Assembly (NCBI GenBank): GCA_934129945.1 | Contig: CAKOXC010000004.1 | Location: forward strand, 1-64,000 | Direction: 5' to 3' | From: an uncultured Bacilli bacterium | GTDB taxonomy: Bacteria; Bacillota_I; Bacilli_A; RF39; UBA660 | Length of the DNA stretch: 64,000 nt | Notes under the pieces: model-generated | What the model was told of the DNA's origin: nothing | What the model saw: only the letters and a program-made list of their open reading frames with translations | Database searches by the model: none | Position numbers and translations under genes: made by a program | Shown: in pieces, positions 25,989 through 33,658 of the stretch | Position numbering within the stretch: position 1 is the stretch's first letter | Layout of the letters: every line of letters begins with the position of its first letter

Positions 25989-26538
25989 TACTAGTCAAGT
26001 AGTTTCTAAATATGCAGAAGATTGGATGCCAGTTAAAAATATAATGAATGGTATGATTCAATTAGATAATGGACAATACGTTACAGGAGTAAAAATTGCA
26101 CCTAAGAATATATTTATCATGGATGCTGGTGTTCAACAAAATACAATATATAATTTAAGAAATATGTATAATTCAATTGATTATGAATTTTGGCTTATTG
26201 TAGCTGATCGACCTGTTGATATAGGAGTATATTTGTCAACACTTCAAATAGCATATAATAATGCCTCTAATGGTGTTACAAGAAAATTAATATTAGAAGA
26301 TATTAATAAAGCTAATATGTTTATGAGTCAAGAATATAATGTTGTTGATACAGAATACTATATTTTATTTAAAGAAAAGAAAATGGAATTAGTTCAAAAG
26401 AGAATTCACACATTAATTTCGCAACTTGCAAACTGTGGATTACAATCTACACAAACTTCTAACTCTGATTTGAGAATGATATTAGATAATTTCTTAAATG
26501 GAGGAACACAAACTGGATTTGGAACGGTGATGCCATAA
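25972..26538 (+). CDS. VirB4 N-terminal domain, separate polypeptide
   Basis: A 188-residue protein matching the N-terminal part of Gram-positive VirB4/TraC ATPases: the start with DWMPVKNIMNGMIQLDNGQYV, the FWLIVADRPVD strand and a helical segment with many charged residues. It has no P-loop. The gene ends in TAATG, where the A of the stop overlaps the start of the next gene, which encodes the rest of VirB4 including the ATPase. Normally these are one protein of about 600-800 residues. The arrangement looks like a true split rather than a frameshift because both parts have clean ends and the overlap allows coupled translation. Confidence 0.8.
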   Translation: MAKKSDTSQVVSKYAEDWMPVKNIMNGMIQLDNGQYVTGVKIAPKNIFIMDAGVQQNTIYNLRNMYNSIDYEFWLIVADRPVDIGVYLSTLQIAYNNASNGVTRKLILEDINKANMFMSQEYNVVDTEYYILFKEKKMELVQKRIHTLISQLANCGLQSTQTSNSDLRMILDNFLNGGTQTGFGTVMP

Positions 26539-28322
26539 TGAATTTAAAAAGTCAATTAGCCCCTAAGGGAATAGAATTTAAACCTACAGAATTTATGATG
26601 AGTGGGAAATATTGTACTATACTTACAATAATTTCTTATCCAAAATCAATATATGAAGGTTATCTTGCTAATATAACAAGTATTTCTGGTGTAAAAATAG
26701 CAATTAAACACATTCCAATAGAGTTTTCTACGTTACAAAAAATGTTAAATAAAGAAATTGCTGACTTAAAACAAAGATTTCAAACTGAAAATGATAAAAC
26801 AATTCAAGAGAGAATAAGACAAGATTATGAATCATTAGAAGTTTTTATTCAACAGTTGGCTGCAACTCAAGCACGTATATTTGATTTCCAAATGCATTTA
26901 TTTATTTCAGCTGATACAAAAGAAGAATTGGAAATGAAAAAGATGCAAGTACGAAACTATATAGATGGTATGGGTATGCGTGGAGTATCTTTGATGTTTG
27001 AACAAGAAAAAGTTTTAAAATCAATCTTACCAATTTTTCCAAAACAAGATGTTGAAAATAGAGTTGGAACTCCAGTGCCATCTGTTACAATGGCAGCAAT
27101 GTATCCTTTTATATTTGATAGTATAAAAGATCCAGGAAATGCAACATTATTTGGTGTAGATTTTTCTGGAGGAGTTGTTTTATTCAATCAATTTTTATAT
27201 AAAATAAAAAAAGAAAATAACCGAAATAATGCTAATATAATTATTTTAGGTACATCTGGTAGTGGTAAATCGACAGCAGCAAAATTACTTTTAAGAAACC
27301 ACTTAAGAAATCAATATAAAGTTGTATGTATAGATCCAGAAGGTGAACTTGCTGAAATGGCAAGAAATATGGGTGGTGATTTCTTAGATTTAGGTAAAGG
27401 TGGCGCTATGGGTATGATTAACCCATTAGAAATAGTGTCTGATATTGATGAAGATGATATTTCTGAGGGATTAGGTCATACAATTATTTCATCATCTTTA
27501 CTATCTTTAAAAGCATTTATGAAATATTATACACCTTCTATAGAAGAAGATGTCTTAAATATGTTCTCAGAAGTAGTACAAGATACATACAAGCGCTATA
27601 AAATTGATGAAAATACTGATTTTAAATCTTTAAAATCTGCTGATTATCCAACATTTGATGATGTTTATGCTACGGTAAAAGGAAGACTTTTATCAATGCC
27701 TGATAAAACTCGTGAAAGAGATGTAATGGAACGTTTAGAACTTAAGATTAGACCTTTAGTTAGAGAATTAAGACATTTCTTTACAGGAATAACAACTCTA
27801 GACATTACTAGTGATTTTATAGTATTTAATATAAGGGAACTAATGAATAGTGATGAAAATATTAAAAATGCTTTATTCTTTAATATTTTGAAGTATGCAT
27901 GGGGTCAATGTCTTGATAAATCAGTTGATACTGTAATGTGTATTGATGAAGCCCATGTATTATTATCTAGTCGTAATGAACTTGGTGCTGAATTCTTAGC
28001 ACAAATTCAAAGACGTGCAAGAAAATACAATACTGGTACAATAATAATTACTCAGCAACCTACAGATTTTGCAGCTCCTAATGTTATTGTTCATGGTAAA
28101 GCAATATTTGATAATGCATCATATTATTTAGTAATGGGACTTCGTAAACAAGCTGTCGAAGATTTGTCAATGTTGATAGATTTGAATGACAGTGAAAAAG
28201 AAGGAATTAAATACTACAATCAAGGTGAAGGTTTGTTTATTTGTGGGAATAAACGTATGAGAATAAATGTTGTAGTGACTCAAGAAGAACTAGACTCTTT
28301 TGGAGCTGGTGGAGGATTATAA
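26538..28322 (+). CDS. virB4: VirB4-like conjugation/secretion ATPase, C-terminal part
   Basis: A 594-residue protein. After a helical adaptor region (about 1-200) comes the AAA+ domain: Walker A GTSGSGKST at residues 238-246, the VVCIDPEGELAEMA strand at about 260, Walker B VMCIDEAH near 466-473, and IIITQQPTDF, typical of VirB4/TraC. VirB4 drives pilus assembly and substrate transfer in every T4SS and is the best marker of this system. It starts by reinitiation at the TAATG of the N-terminal gene. Length of both parts together (about 780) is normal for VirB4. A terminator follows at 28327. Confidence 0.95.
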   Translation: MNLKSQLAPKGIEFKPTEFMMSGKYCTILTIISYPKSIYEGYLANITSISGVKIAIKHIPIEFSTLQKMLNKEIADLKQRFQTENDKTIQERIRQDYESLEVFIQQLAATQARIFDFQMHLFISADTKEELEMKKMQVRNYIDGMGMRGVSLMFEQEKVLKSILPIFPKQDVENRVGTPVPSVTMAAMYPFIFDSIKDPGNATLFGVDFSGGVVLFNQFLYKIKKENNRNNANIIILGTSGSGKSTAAKLLLRNHLRNQYKVVCIDPEGELAEMARNMGGDFLDLGKGGAMGMINPLEIVSDIDEDDISEGLGHTIISSSLLSLKAFMKYYTPSIEEDVLNMFSEVVQDTYKRYKIDENTDFKSLKSADYPTFDDVYATVKGRLLSMPDKTRERDVMERLELKIRPLVRELRHFFTGITTLDITSDFIVFNIRELMNSDENIKNALFFNILKYAWGQCLDKSVDTVMCIDEAHVLLSSRNELGAEFLAQIQRRARKYNTGTIIITQQPTDFAAPNVIVHGKAIFDNASYYLVMGLRKQAVEDLSMLIDLNDSEKEGIKYYNQGEGLFICGNKRMRINVVVTQEELDSFGAGGGL

Positions 28323-28326
28323 TAGT

Positions 28327-28359
28327 ACTTTACACTATTAAAAAGTGTAAAGTTTTTTT
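28327..28359 (+). terminator. Terminator after virB4
   Basis: ACTTTACACT (28327-28336) and AGTGTAAAGT (28344-28353), a perfect 10-bp stem with a 7-nt loop and a T7 run. Confidence 0.88.
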
Positions 28360-28364
28360 CCTTA

Positions 28365-28393
28365 TTGTAAAGTAAAAGAATGTATGTTAAAAT
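28365..28393 (+). promoter_or_regulatory. Promoter of the last part of the T4SS locus
   Basis: TTGTAA (28365-28370), 17 nt and TAAAAT (28388-28393) preceded by TGT (extended -10). The start of transcription would be near 28400. Confidence 0.7.
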
Positions 28394-28420
28394 ATAGTCA
28401 TGTTAAAGCGAGGGATAATA

Positions 28421-29947
28421 ATGAACTTAGAACAAGTAGAAAAATTATTTTATGAAATAGAATTAGAAAGAGATAATTTAGAAATAGAAGAAGAAAAAAT
28501 AGAAACTCAAAATTCTGATTATCAAGTTTGGGCTAAATTTTATAATGACTTAAATAAAAGTAATGCTAATAAAAAGATAGAAATCAATTCAATTAATACA
28601 ACTTTAGAAAAAATAGAACATAAAGAAAAATTACTTGATGGAAAACTAACTCGTAAAGATACAGAAATAAAAAAAGAATTGAGTGAAAAAAAAGCAAAAC
28701 TAGAAGCTGCGATTGAAGAAAATTTAAATAATATGAAAGATGCTTCAAAAACTTGTAAAGATCTTTTAGATTCAAATATAAATTTAGAAGCTAGTAAAAA
28801 TATAAAAAATATAAATAGAAAAATTAACGATAAAGAAAATGCCATAAAAGATATTTATAATGAATGCTATGAATATATTAATAACTTTGATAAAAAAATA
28901 GAAAATAAAATTAATGATATTAAAGAAGCTGCTATTAATAATGATAATAATTTAATTGTTTCATATTCTATAGAATTAACTTCATTACAAGAAGAAAAAA
29001 ATAAAGAATATTATAATTATCAAAAAATCATTGAATATATTAAAAACAATGGGTTTGATGCTGAAGTAAAAGAGGTTAAAGAAGTTATTGATGAAATAGA
29101 TAATGATTTTAGTAAAGCTAATGGTAATAATTCAAATACTTTAGAAAAAGATAATGAAAAAAATGATGAAGAAGAGATTAATTCTAATATAGAACCATTA
29201 GAAACTGAGGTAGTAAATACTGATGAACCTATAAAAAATGATGAAGATATAGAAGATATAGCCGAAGAACAAGCAGATAATCAAGAAGATGAAGAAGAAA
29301 TAGATAAAGATACAGAAGTATTAACAGGAGATGTTATTGGAACTCCTGAGTCTATTAAAGACGATGAGAATGAAGACAAAGATATAATAGAGGAAGATAT
29401 AGAACATGATCATGATGAAAAGCCAAAAACATCAGATGATGAAAAATCTAAAAATTGCGCTGTACAAATCGAATCTAATGATAAAGATGTTCAATTAGAA
29501 ACTTATAACCATTTGAAAAATAAAGTAAATGAGATTATAAATGATTCTAGTACAAAAGAAAATGATTTAGAATTTGCAAAAAAACGTGAGATGGCTACTG
29601 ACTCAGTTTTAAAAGAGTATAGAGAGTTCCATGATAACAAAATAAAAGAAGAGAATCAAGAATTAGAAAAAAATATAATTAAAACTACTGAAAATTTAAT
29701 TGGTGAAGAAATACCTGTAGATGTAAATGACGTTTACCAAGATTATAATAAAATAGATGCCATTAAAGAAATTTTTAATGATGGAAAAGAAGTTGCTCAA
29801 AAAGCTGCTGTAAAAATAAAAAATGTTATAAAACTTGGCAAGGAAAAATCTTCTGTTATTATGAATAATATAAAAAATTCAAAAATAGTTGCTGGTGCAA
29901 TTGATAAATTATCTAATAATCAAGAATTTGGAAAAGGAAGAATATAA
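28421..29947 (+). CDS. Acidic coiled-coil protein of the secretion locus
   Basis: A 508-residue, very hydrophilic protein with no signal peptide or membrane span. ATG 28421 (site GCGAGGGA) is preferred because the promoter would start transcription near 28400, where an earlier in-frame ATG lies. Residues 1-200 form long charged helices likely to be coiled coil. Residues about 235-340 are an extremely acidic Glu/Asp/Asn-rich segment, and the last 100 residues are again helical. I do not recognise a family. Position between VirB4 and the hydrolase suggests a cytosolic accessory, chaperone or effector-like protein; this is inference. Confidence 0.7.
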   Translation: MNLEQVEKLFYEIELERDNLEIEEEKIETQNSDYQVWAKFYNDLNKSNANKKIEINSINTTLEKIEHKEKLLDGKLTRKDTEIKKELSEKKAKLEAAIEENLNNMKDASKTCKDLLDSNINLEASKNIKNINRKINDKENAIKDIYNECYEYINNFDKKIENKINDIKEAAINNDNNLIVSYSIELTSLQEEKNKEYYNYQKIIEYIKNNGFDAEVKEVKEVIDEIDNDFSKANGNNSNTLEKDNEKNDEEEINSNIEPLETEVVNTDEPIKNDEDIEDIAEEQADNQEDEEEIDKDTEVLTGDVIGTPESIKDDENEDKDIIEEDIEHDHDEKPKTSDDEKSKNCAVQIESNDKDVQLETYNHLKNKVNEIINDSSTKENDLEFAKKREMATDSVLKEYREFHDNKIKEENQELEKNIIKTTENLIGEEIPVDVNDVYQDYNKIDAIKEIFNDGKEVAQKAAVKIKNVIKLGKEKSSVIMNNIKNSKIVAGAIDKLSNNQEFGKGRI

Positions 29948-29948
29948 A

Positions 29949-30182
29949 ATGGAAAAAGAATATGATGTGGTTGAATTAGTAAATGGTGTTAGAGTTGCAG
30001 TAGTTGATGCGATAAATTATCATAATAGAATTTTTCTTTTAGTTGGAAAATTAGATAAAGAAGACAATATTTCAGAAGAATTACAAGTGTTTGAGAAAAT
30101 TGATGATGAAATTTCAGAAGTAAATGATAATGATTTACTTGAAAAATTAATTCAAACATTTGAAAATAGAATTAATGATTAA
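29949..30182 (+). CDS. Small acidic protein, DUF1292-like
   Basis: A 77-residue cytosolic protein. ATG 29949, one base after the previous stop codon and behind AAAAGGAAG, is preferred over an in-frame upstream ATG that overlaps the previous gene by 59 nt. The pattern (an N-terminal beta-rich half with VVELVNGVRVAVVD, then an acidic half ending LLEKLIQTFENRIND) resembles DUF1292 proteins of Bacillota, whose function is unknown. It is probably cotranscribed with the coiled-coil gene. Confidence 0.6.
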   Translation: MEKEYDVVELVNGVRVAVVDAINYHNRIFLLVGKLDKEDNISEELQVFEKIDDEISEVNDNDLLEKLIQTFENRIND

Positions 30183-30275
30183 AAGCTTGAACCTAAGCTT
30201 TTTTTCTTTTTCATTTTTTTAAAAAGTTATTTTGTAATATTTTTCTTTTAAATTAAAGACTTTTTAATAGAAATT

Positions 30276-30284
30276 TGTTACAAT
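30276..30284 (+). promoter_or_regulatory. Extended -10 promoter before the hydrolase gene
   Basis: TGTTACAAT (30276-30284) is an extended -10; no clear -35 lies at the right distance. A short hairpin AAGCTT-type element near 30182-30210 with a T run may end the previous unit. Confidence 0.4.
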
Positions 30285-30311
30285 AAGTATACAAGATTGG
30301 TGGTGATTTTT

Positions 30312-32732
30312 TTGAATAATTCTAATAATGATAATATTTCAAATAATAATCAACAAACTACTAATTTAAATAATAAAAATATAAATATGCCAAATAATAA
30401 AGTTAATAGAGAAAATCCATCATCTTCACAAGATGTTACACATACACTAGGAAAAGGAGTAGCAACTCATTTTGGTGGTGGTATTGGTAATAAAATTTAT
30501 GATGAAGCAAGTAAGACAAAACTTGGTCAGAAAATAGAAAAAAATGCTTCTAAGCAAATTGATAGAAATCCAATTGCATCAAAAGTTGCTAATGGATTAA
30601 GTAGTGCAGGCGCAACAGATAAAGCAAATAGTGCGATTGATGCTTTAAGTTTTAAGTCAGGTGGAAAATGTTTTAATAGTAATTTAAATAAAGGTGCAAA
30701 AAGTACTAATAAAAAATTAAATAATAATAATTTTTCTGTTAATAGTCCAATTAGAAATAGATCTAGTTTAAATCAACCAACTCTTTTAAATGATGGACTT
30801 GATCAAGCTCCAGATTTTGAAAATATGACTCCTGAAGAAATTGAAGACTATAGATTAAAACAAGAGGAATTGGAGCAAATAAACCAAGAAAAAGAAAAAA
30901 AAGAAAAAAATGATAAAAGAAAAAAACAGGTAAAATCAATAATTGAATTTTTTGTAAGACATCCTCAATTATTACTTATTGTTGGAATAGCATTATTAAT
31001 AATTTTTGTCCTTATAATTTTAATTTATATGATTTCTTCAGATATGGATTTAGTTGGTAATAGAGGCGTTGGGTATGACAACGCAGAACAAGTAAGTGGA
31101 TATTGTGAAAATATTATTTTAATAAAAGAACATGATGATTTTCCTGGGGCAGCTGTTGCTTCAATAGATGATGTTAATTTAGAAGAAACATTTAGATTAA
31201 ATAATAGAGATGTTAAAAGATATGAATATCAAACTTATTCATTGGAAGAATATGTAAAAGGAGTATTACAAGCAGAAACATCAATTATAAAAGAAGAAAA
31301 AACATATGAAGTTGCTGCTATTGTAGCAAGAACTTATGCTGTTGAAATAGCTAATAAAAACTGTTATGTTTGGGATAATAATAATAAAAGAAGTGAATAT
31401 AAAAATCCACAAAATTTTAATCATGATAATATAGATAGTGATATTTCAGAAGCAGTTTCTAAAACTACAGGATTAATTGCATATGATAAAGATCAAATAA
31501 TAGATATGAGTCAAGATAGTTATTATGATTATTTTTGTTATAATAAAATTACCAATAGTAGTTCGGAAGATCAATCTTATTATGAAATGATTCAAGAAAA
31601 TGAAGAAGAAAATTTATTGATTTCTGTTGATTGGACAAAAGATAATAATAATGTTGCTGATGGTGATGCTAAGAAATGGAATTTTAGTGGTAAATATAAT
31701 GGTGGTGGATATAATAATAATTGTCAAAAAAATGGTTTAAGTCTTTATGGTGCAAAATACTTGTTGAATAAAGAGTATAATCCTTATGATACGATTAGAG
31801 TATTAATGTATTATTATACCTATGATTTAGAATTGAAAAAAGTTGGTTCTTTTATTGCTAGTGATGGATGTTTTTGGTGGCCAACTGACGGTACAATAAT
31901 AACTTCAAGGTTTGGATTAAGAGATGCTCCAACAGCTGGTGCTTCAACAAACCATGGTGCAATAGATATTGCTGTTAGCCAAGGAACTAATGTATATGCA
32001 ACAGCTAATGGAAAAGTAACCGTTGCAGGAGCTGTATCAGGCTATGGATATGCGGTTTATATTGATCATGGAAATGGAATTGTTTCAAGGTATGGACATC
32101 TTAGAGCAGATGGTATCAAAGTTTCTGTAGGTCAAAATGTTTCAGCCGGGGATATAATTGCTTTATCAGGTAATACAGGAATTTCCACAGGACCCCATCT
32201 TCATTTTGAAATTAGATTAAATGATGTAAAGGTTGATCCACTAAATTATGTAAGTCCAATCGATCAACGTCCAACTTGTACAAATTCAGGTGGAACAATA
32301 GTTGATACAGGAGAAAATTCTTCTTCAATTTGTATGACTTTAAAAAATAATGGATTTACTTCACCACAAATTGGTGGTATTATGGCAAATTTATTTGCAG
32401 AATCAGGATTTAATCCTGCATCATTTAACCCTGGTGGTGGTGGACAAGGAGCATATGGTATAGCTCAGTGGCGTGGTAATAGACAGGCTGCGTTAAAAAG
32501 TTTAGCTAATTATGATACTCTTGAAGTTCAATTATCTTTCTTATTAAGTGAATTAAACTCTTCAGAAGCAGCAGCAAAAAGTTCCTTATTATCATCAGGT
32601 GGTGATGCTAATAGTTTAGCTTATGTTTTCTGTTCAAAATATGAAAGACCTGGCGGAACAATTTGTACAGAAAGACAAAATTCTGGTAATGGTTTATCTT
32701 ATTCAAATTATGCTACAAATAATTGTAGTTAG
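30312..32732 (+). CDS. Triple peptidoglycan hydrolase: SpoIID-like, M23 and lysozyme-like domains
   Basis: An 806-residue protein. TTG 30312 is chosen as start because GGTGGTGA lies at the right distance; GTG at 30300 or 30303 are alternatives. Residues 1-215 are cytosolic and Asn-rich, and a membrane span follows at about 218-242. Outside come three domains. A SpoIID/LytB-like domain has YVKGVLQAET with Glu322, the likely lytic transglycosylase residue. An M23 (LytM) endopeptidase has zinc ligands His548, Asp552 and the HLH at 629-631. A C-terminal phage-tail-lysozyme-like domain has SPQIGGIMANLFAESGFNP with Glu697. This replaces VirB1 in Gram-positive T4SS, opening the wall for the channel; three different lytic activities in one protein is unusual. 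Confidence 0.88.
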   Translation: MNNSNNDNISNNNQQTTNLNNKNINMPNNKVNRENPSSSQDVTHTLGKGVATHFGGGIGNKIYDEASKTKLGQKIEKNASKQIDRNPIASKVANGLSSAGATDKANSAIDALSFKSGGKCFNSNLNKGAKSTNKKLNNNNFSVNSPIRNRSSLNQPTLLNDGLDQAPDFENMTPEEIEDYRLKQEELEQINQEKEKKEKNDKRKKQVKSIIEFFVRHPQLLLIVGIALLIIFVLIILIYMISSDMDLVGNRGVGYDNAEQVSGYCENIILIKEHDDFPGAAVASIDDVNLEETFRLNNRDVKRYEYQTYSLEEYVKGVLQAETSIIKEEKTYEVAAIVARTYAVEIANKNCYVWDNNNKRSEYKNPQNFNHDNIDSDISEAVSKTTGLIAYDKDQIIDMSQDSYYDYFCYNKITNSSSEDQSYYEMIQENEEENLLISVDWTKDNNNVADGDAKKWNFSGKYNGGGYNNNCQKNGLSLYGAKYLLNKEYNPYDTIRVLMYYYTYDLELKKVGSFIASDGCFWWPTDGTIITSRFGLRDAPTAGASTNHGAIDIAVSQGTNVYATANGKVTVAGAVSGYGYAVYIDHGNGIVSRYGHLRADGIKVSVGQNVSAGDIIALSGNTGISTGPHLHFEIRLNDVKVDPLNYVSPIDQRPTCTNSGGTIVDTGENSSSICMTLKNNGFTSPQIGGIMANLFAESGFNPASFNPGGGGQGAYGIAQWRGNRQAALKSLANYDTLEVQLSFLLSELNSSEAAAKSSLLSSGGDANSLAYVFCSKYERPGGTICTERQNSGNGLSYSNYATNNCS

Positions 32733-32743
32733 AAAGGAATAAA

Positions 32744-33601
32744 ATGACACAAGAAAATAAAATAAAATTAAAAATAATATTAGTTATATTTTTAATATTT
32801 TGTGCTTTGTTTATAGTAATATACATTAATAAAGGTAAAACTAATAATAAAGATAGTAACACATTAAAATTATTAGAAGTAGATAACTATAATATATATT
32901 TTTCAGTTCAAAAAAATCTAAATAAATTTATTGAATATTATGTTAAAAATGAAAAAAGTTCAGTGTATAACATGCTAAATGAAAAATATAAAAAAGAAAA
33001 TAATATTGATTTAAATTCAAACATTAAACTACTAAATACATTTTCTGAAAATGCTTATCTTAAAAATTTAAAAGAAAAGTACTATAAATTAAATGATAAC
33101 GTAAATTGTTATTATGTTAAAGGTGATTTATATGAAGATTCTTTTGAAGAAGATAAATTTTTAGAAAATAATATTCATTTTTTAGTATTAATTGATTATA
33201 ATAATATAACATTTGAAATTATTCCAGTTGAATCACTTGAAGATTCTATAAAATGGATAAAAAAATTAAATAAAGATTATGAAATTACGAAAAATAATTA
33301 TAATGCTTTAGAAGGGATAAATGTAATTACTAAAGAAAATATCTGTCTAATGTATTTATCAGATTTTGTTACATTAGCAACAAATAATCCTAAAGAAGCA
33401 TATAAATTAGTTGAAAATTTTGATACTTATGACAAGTTTTCTAATTTTTTAAAAACATCAGGTCAAACTTTTGTAGTAAGTTCGTGTGAAGTTTATAAAA
33501 GCAACAAGAAAAATATTTATAGTATTGTTGATGGTAATAAAATTCATTATAGATTTACTGAAAATAATATTATGGATTACACGGTTACTATGACAAAATA
33601 A
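32744..33601 (+). CDS. Single-pass membrane protein, possible VirB8-like component
   Basis: A 285-residue protein with a short cytosolic N-terminus, one membrane span (about residues 9-28) and a C-terminal outside domain of about 240 residues rich in Lys, Asn and Tyr. This is the topology of VirB8/TcpC, whose outside part has an NTF2-like fold; segments such as NLNKFIEYYVKNEKSSVYNML followed by a beta-rich half would fit. I see no decisive motif, so the call rests on topology and position between the hydrolase and VirD4. AAAGGAAT precedes ATG 32744. Confidence 0.55.
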   Translation: MTQENKIKLKIILVIFLIFCALFIVIYINKGKTNNKDSNTLKLLEVDNYNIYFSVQKNLNKFIEYYVKNEKSSVYNMLNEKYKKENNIDLNSNIKLLNTFSENAYLKNLKEKYYKLNDNVNCYYVKGDLYEDSFEEDKFLENNIHFLVLIDYNNITFEIIPVESLEDSIKWIKKLNKDYEITKNNYNALEGINVITKENICLMYLSDFVTLATNNPKEAYKLVENFDTYDKFSNFLKTSGQTFVVSSCEVYKSNKKNIYSIVDGNKIHYRFTENNIMDYTVTMTK

Positions 33602-33612
33602 TTATTTTAAAA

Positions 33613-33633
33613 ACTATAATTTTATAGTATAAT
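33613..33633 (+). promoter_or_regulatory. Promoter/palindrome before virD4
   Basis: ACTATAATTTTATAGT (33613-33628) is a perfect palindrome running into TATAAT (33628-33633), a good -10. The -35 (TTTTAA) is weak. The palindrome may be an operator. Confidence 0.4.
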
Positions 33634-33658
33634 AATAAATGAATCGGAGGAGTTACAA

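Noticed and set aside
29889..29948. Upstream start for the small gene at 29949
   Set aside because: It would overlap the previous gene by 59 nt; a good ribosome site lies just before ATG 29949.
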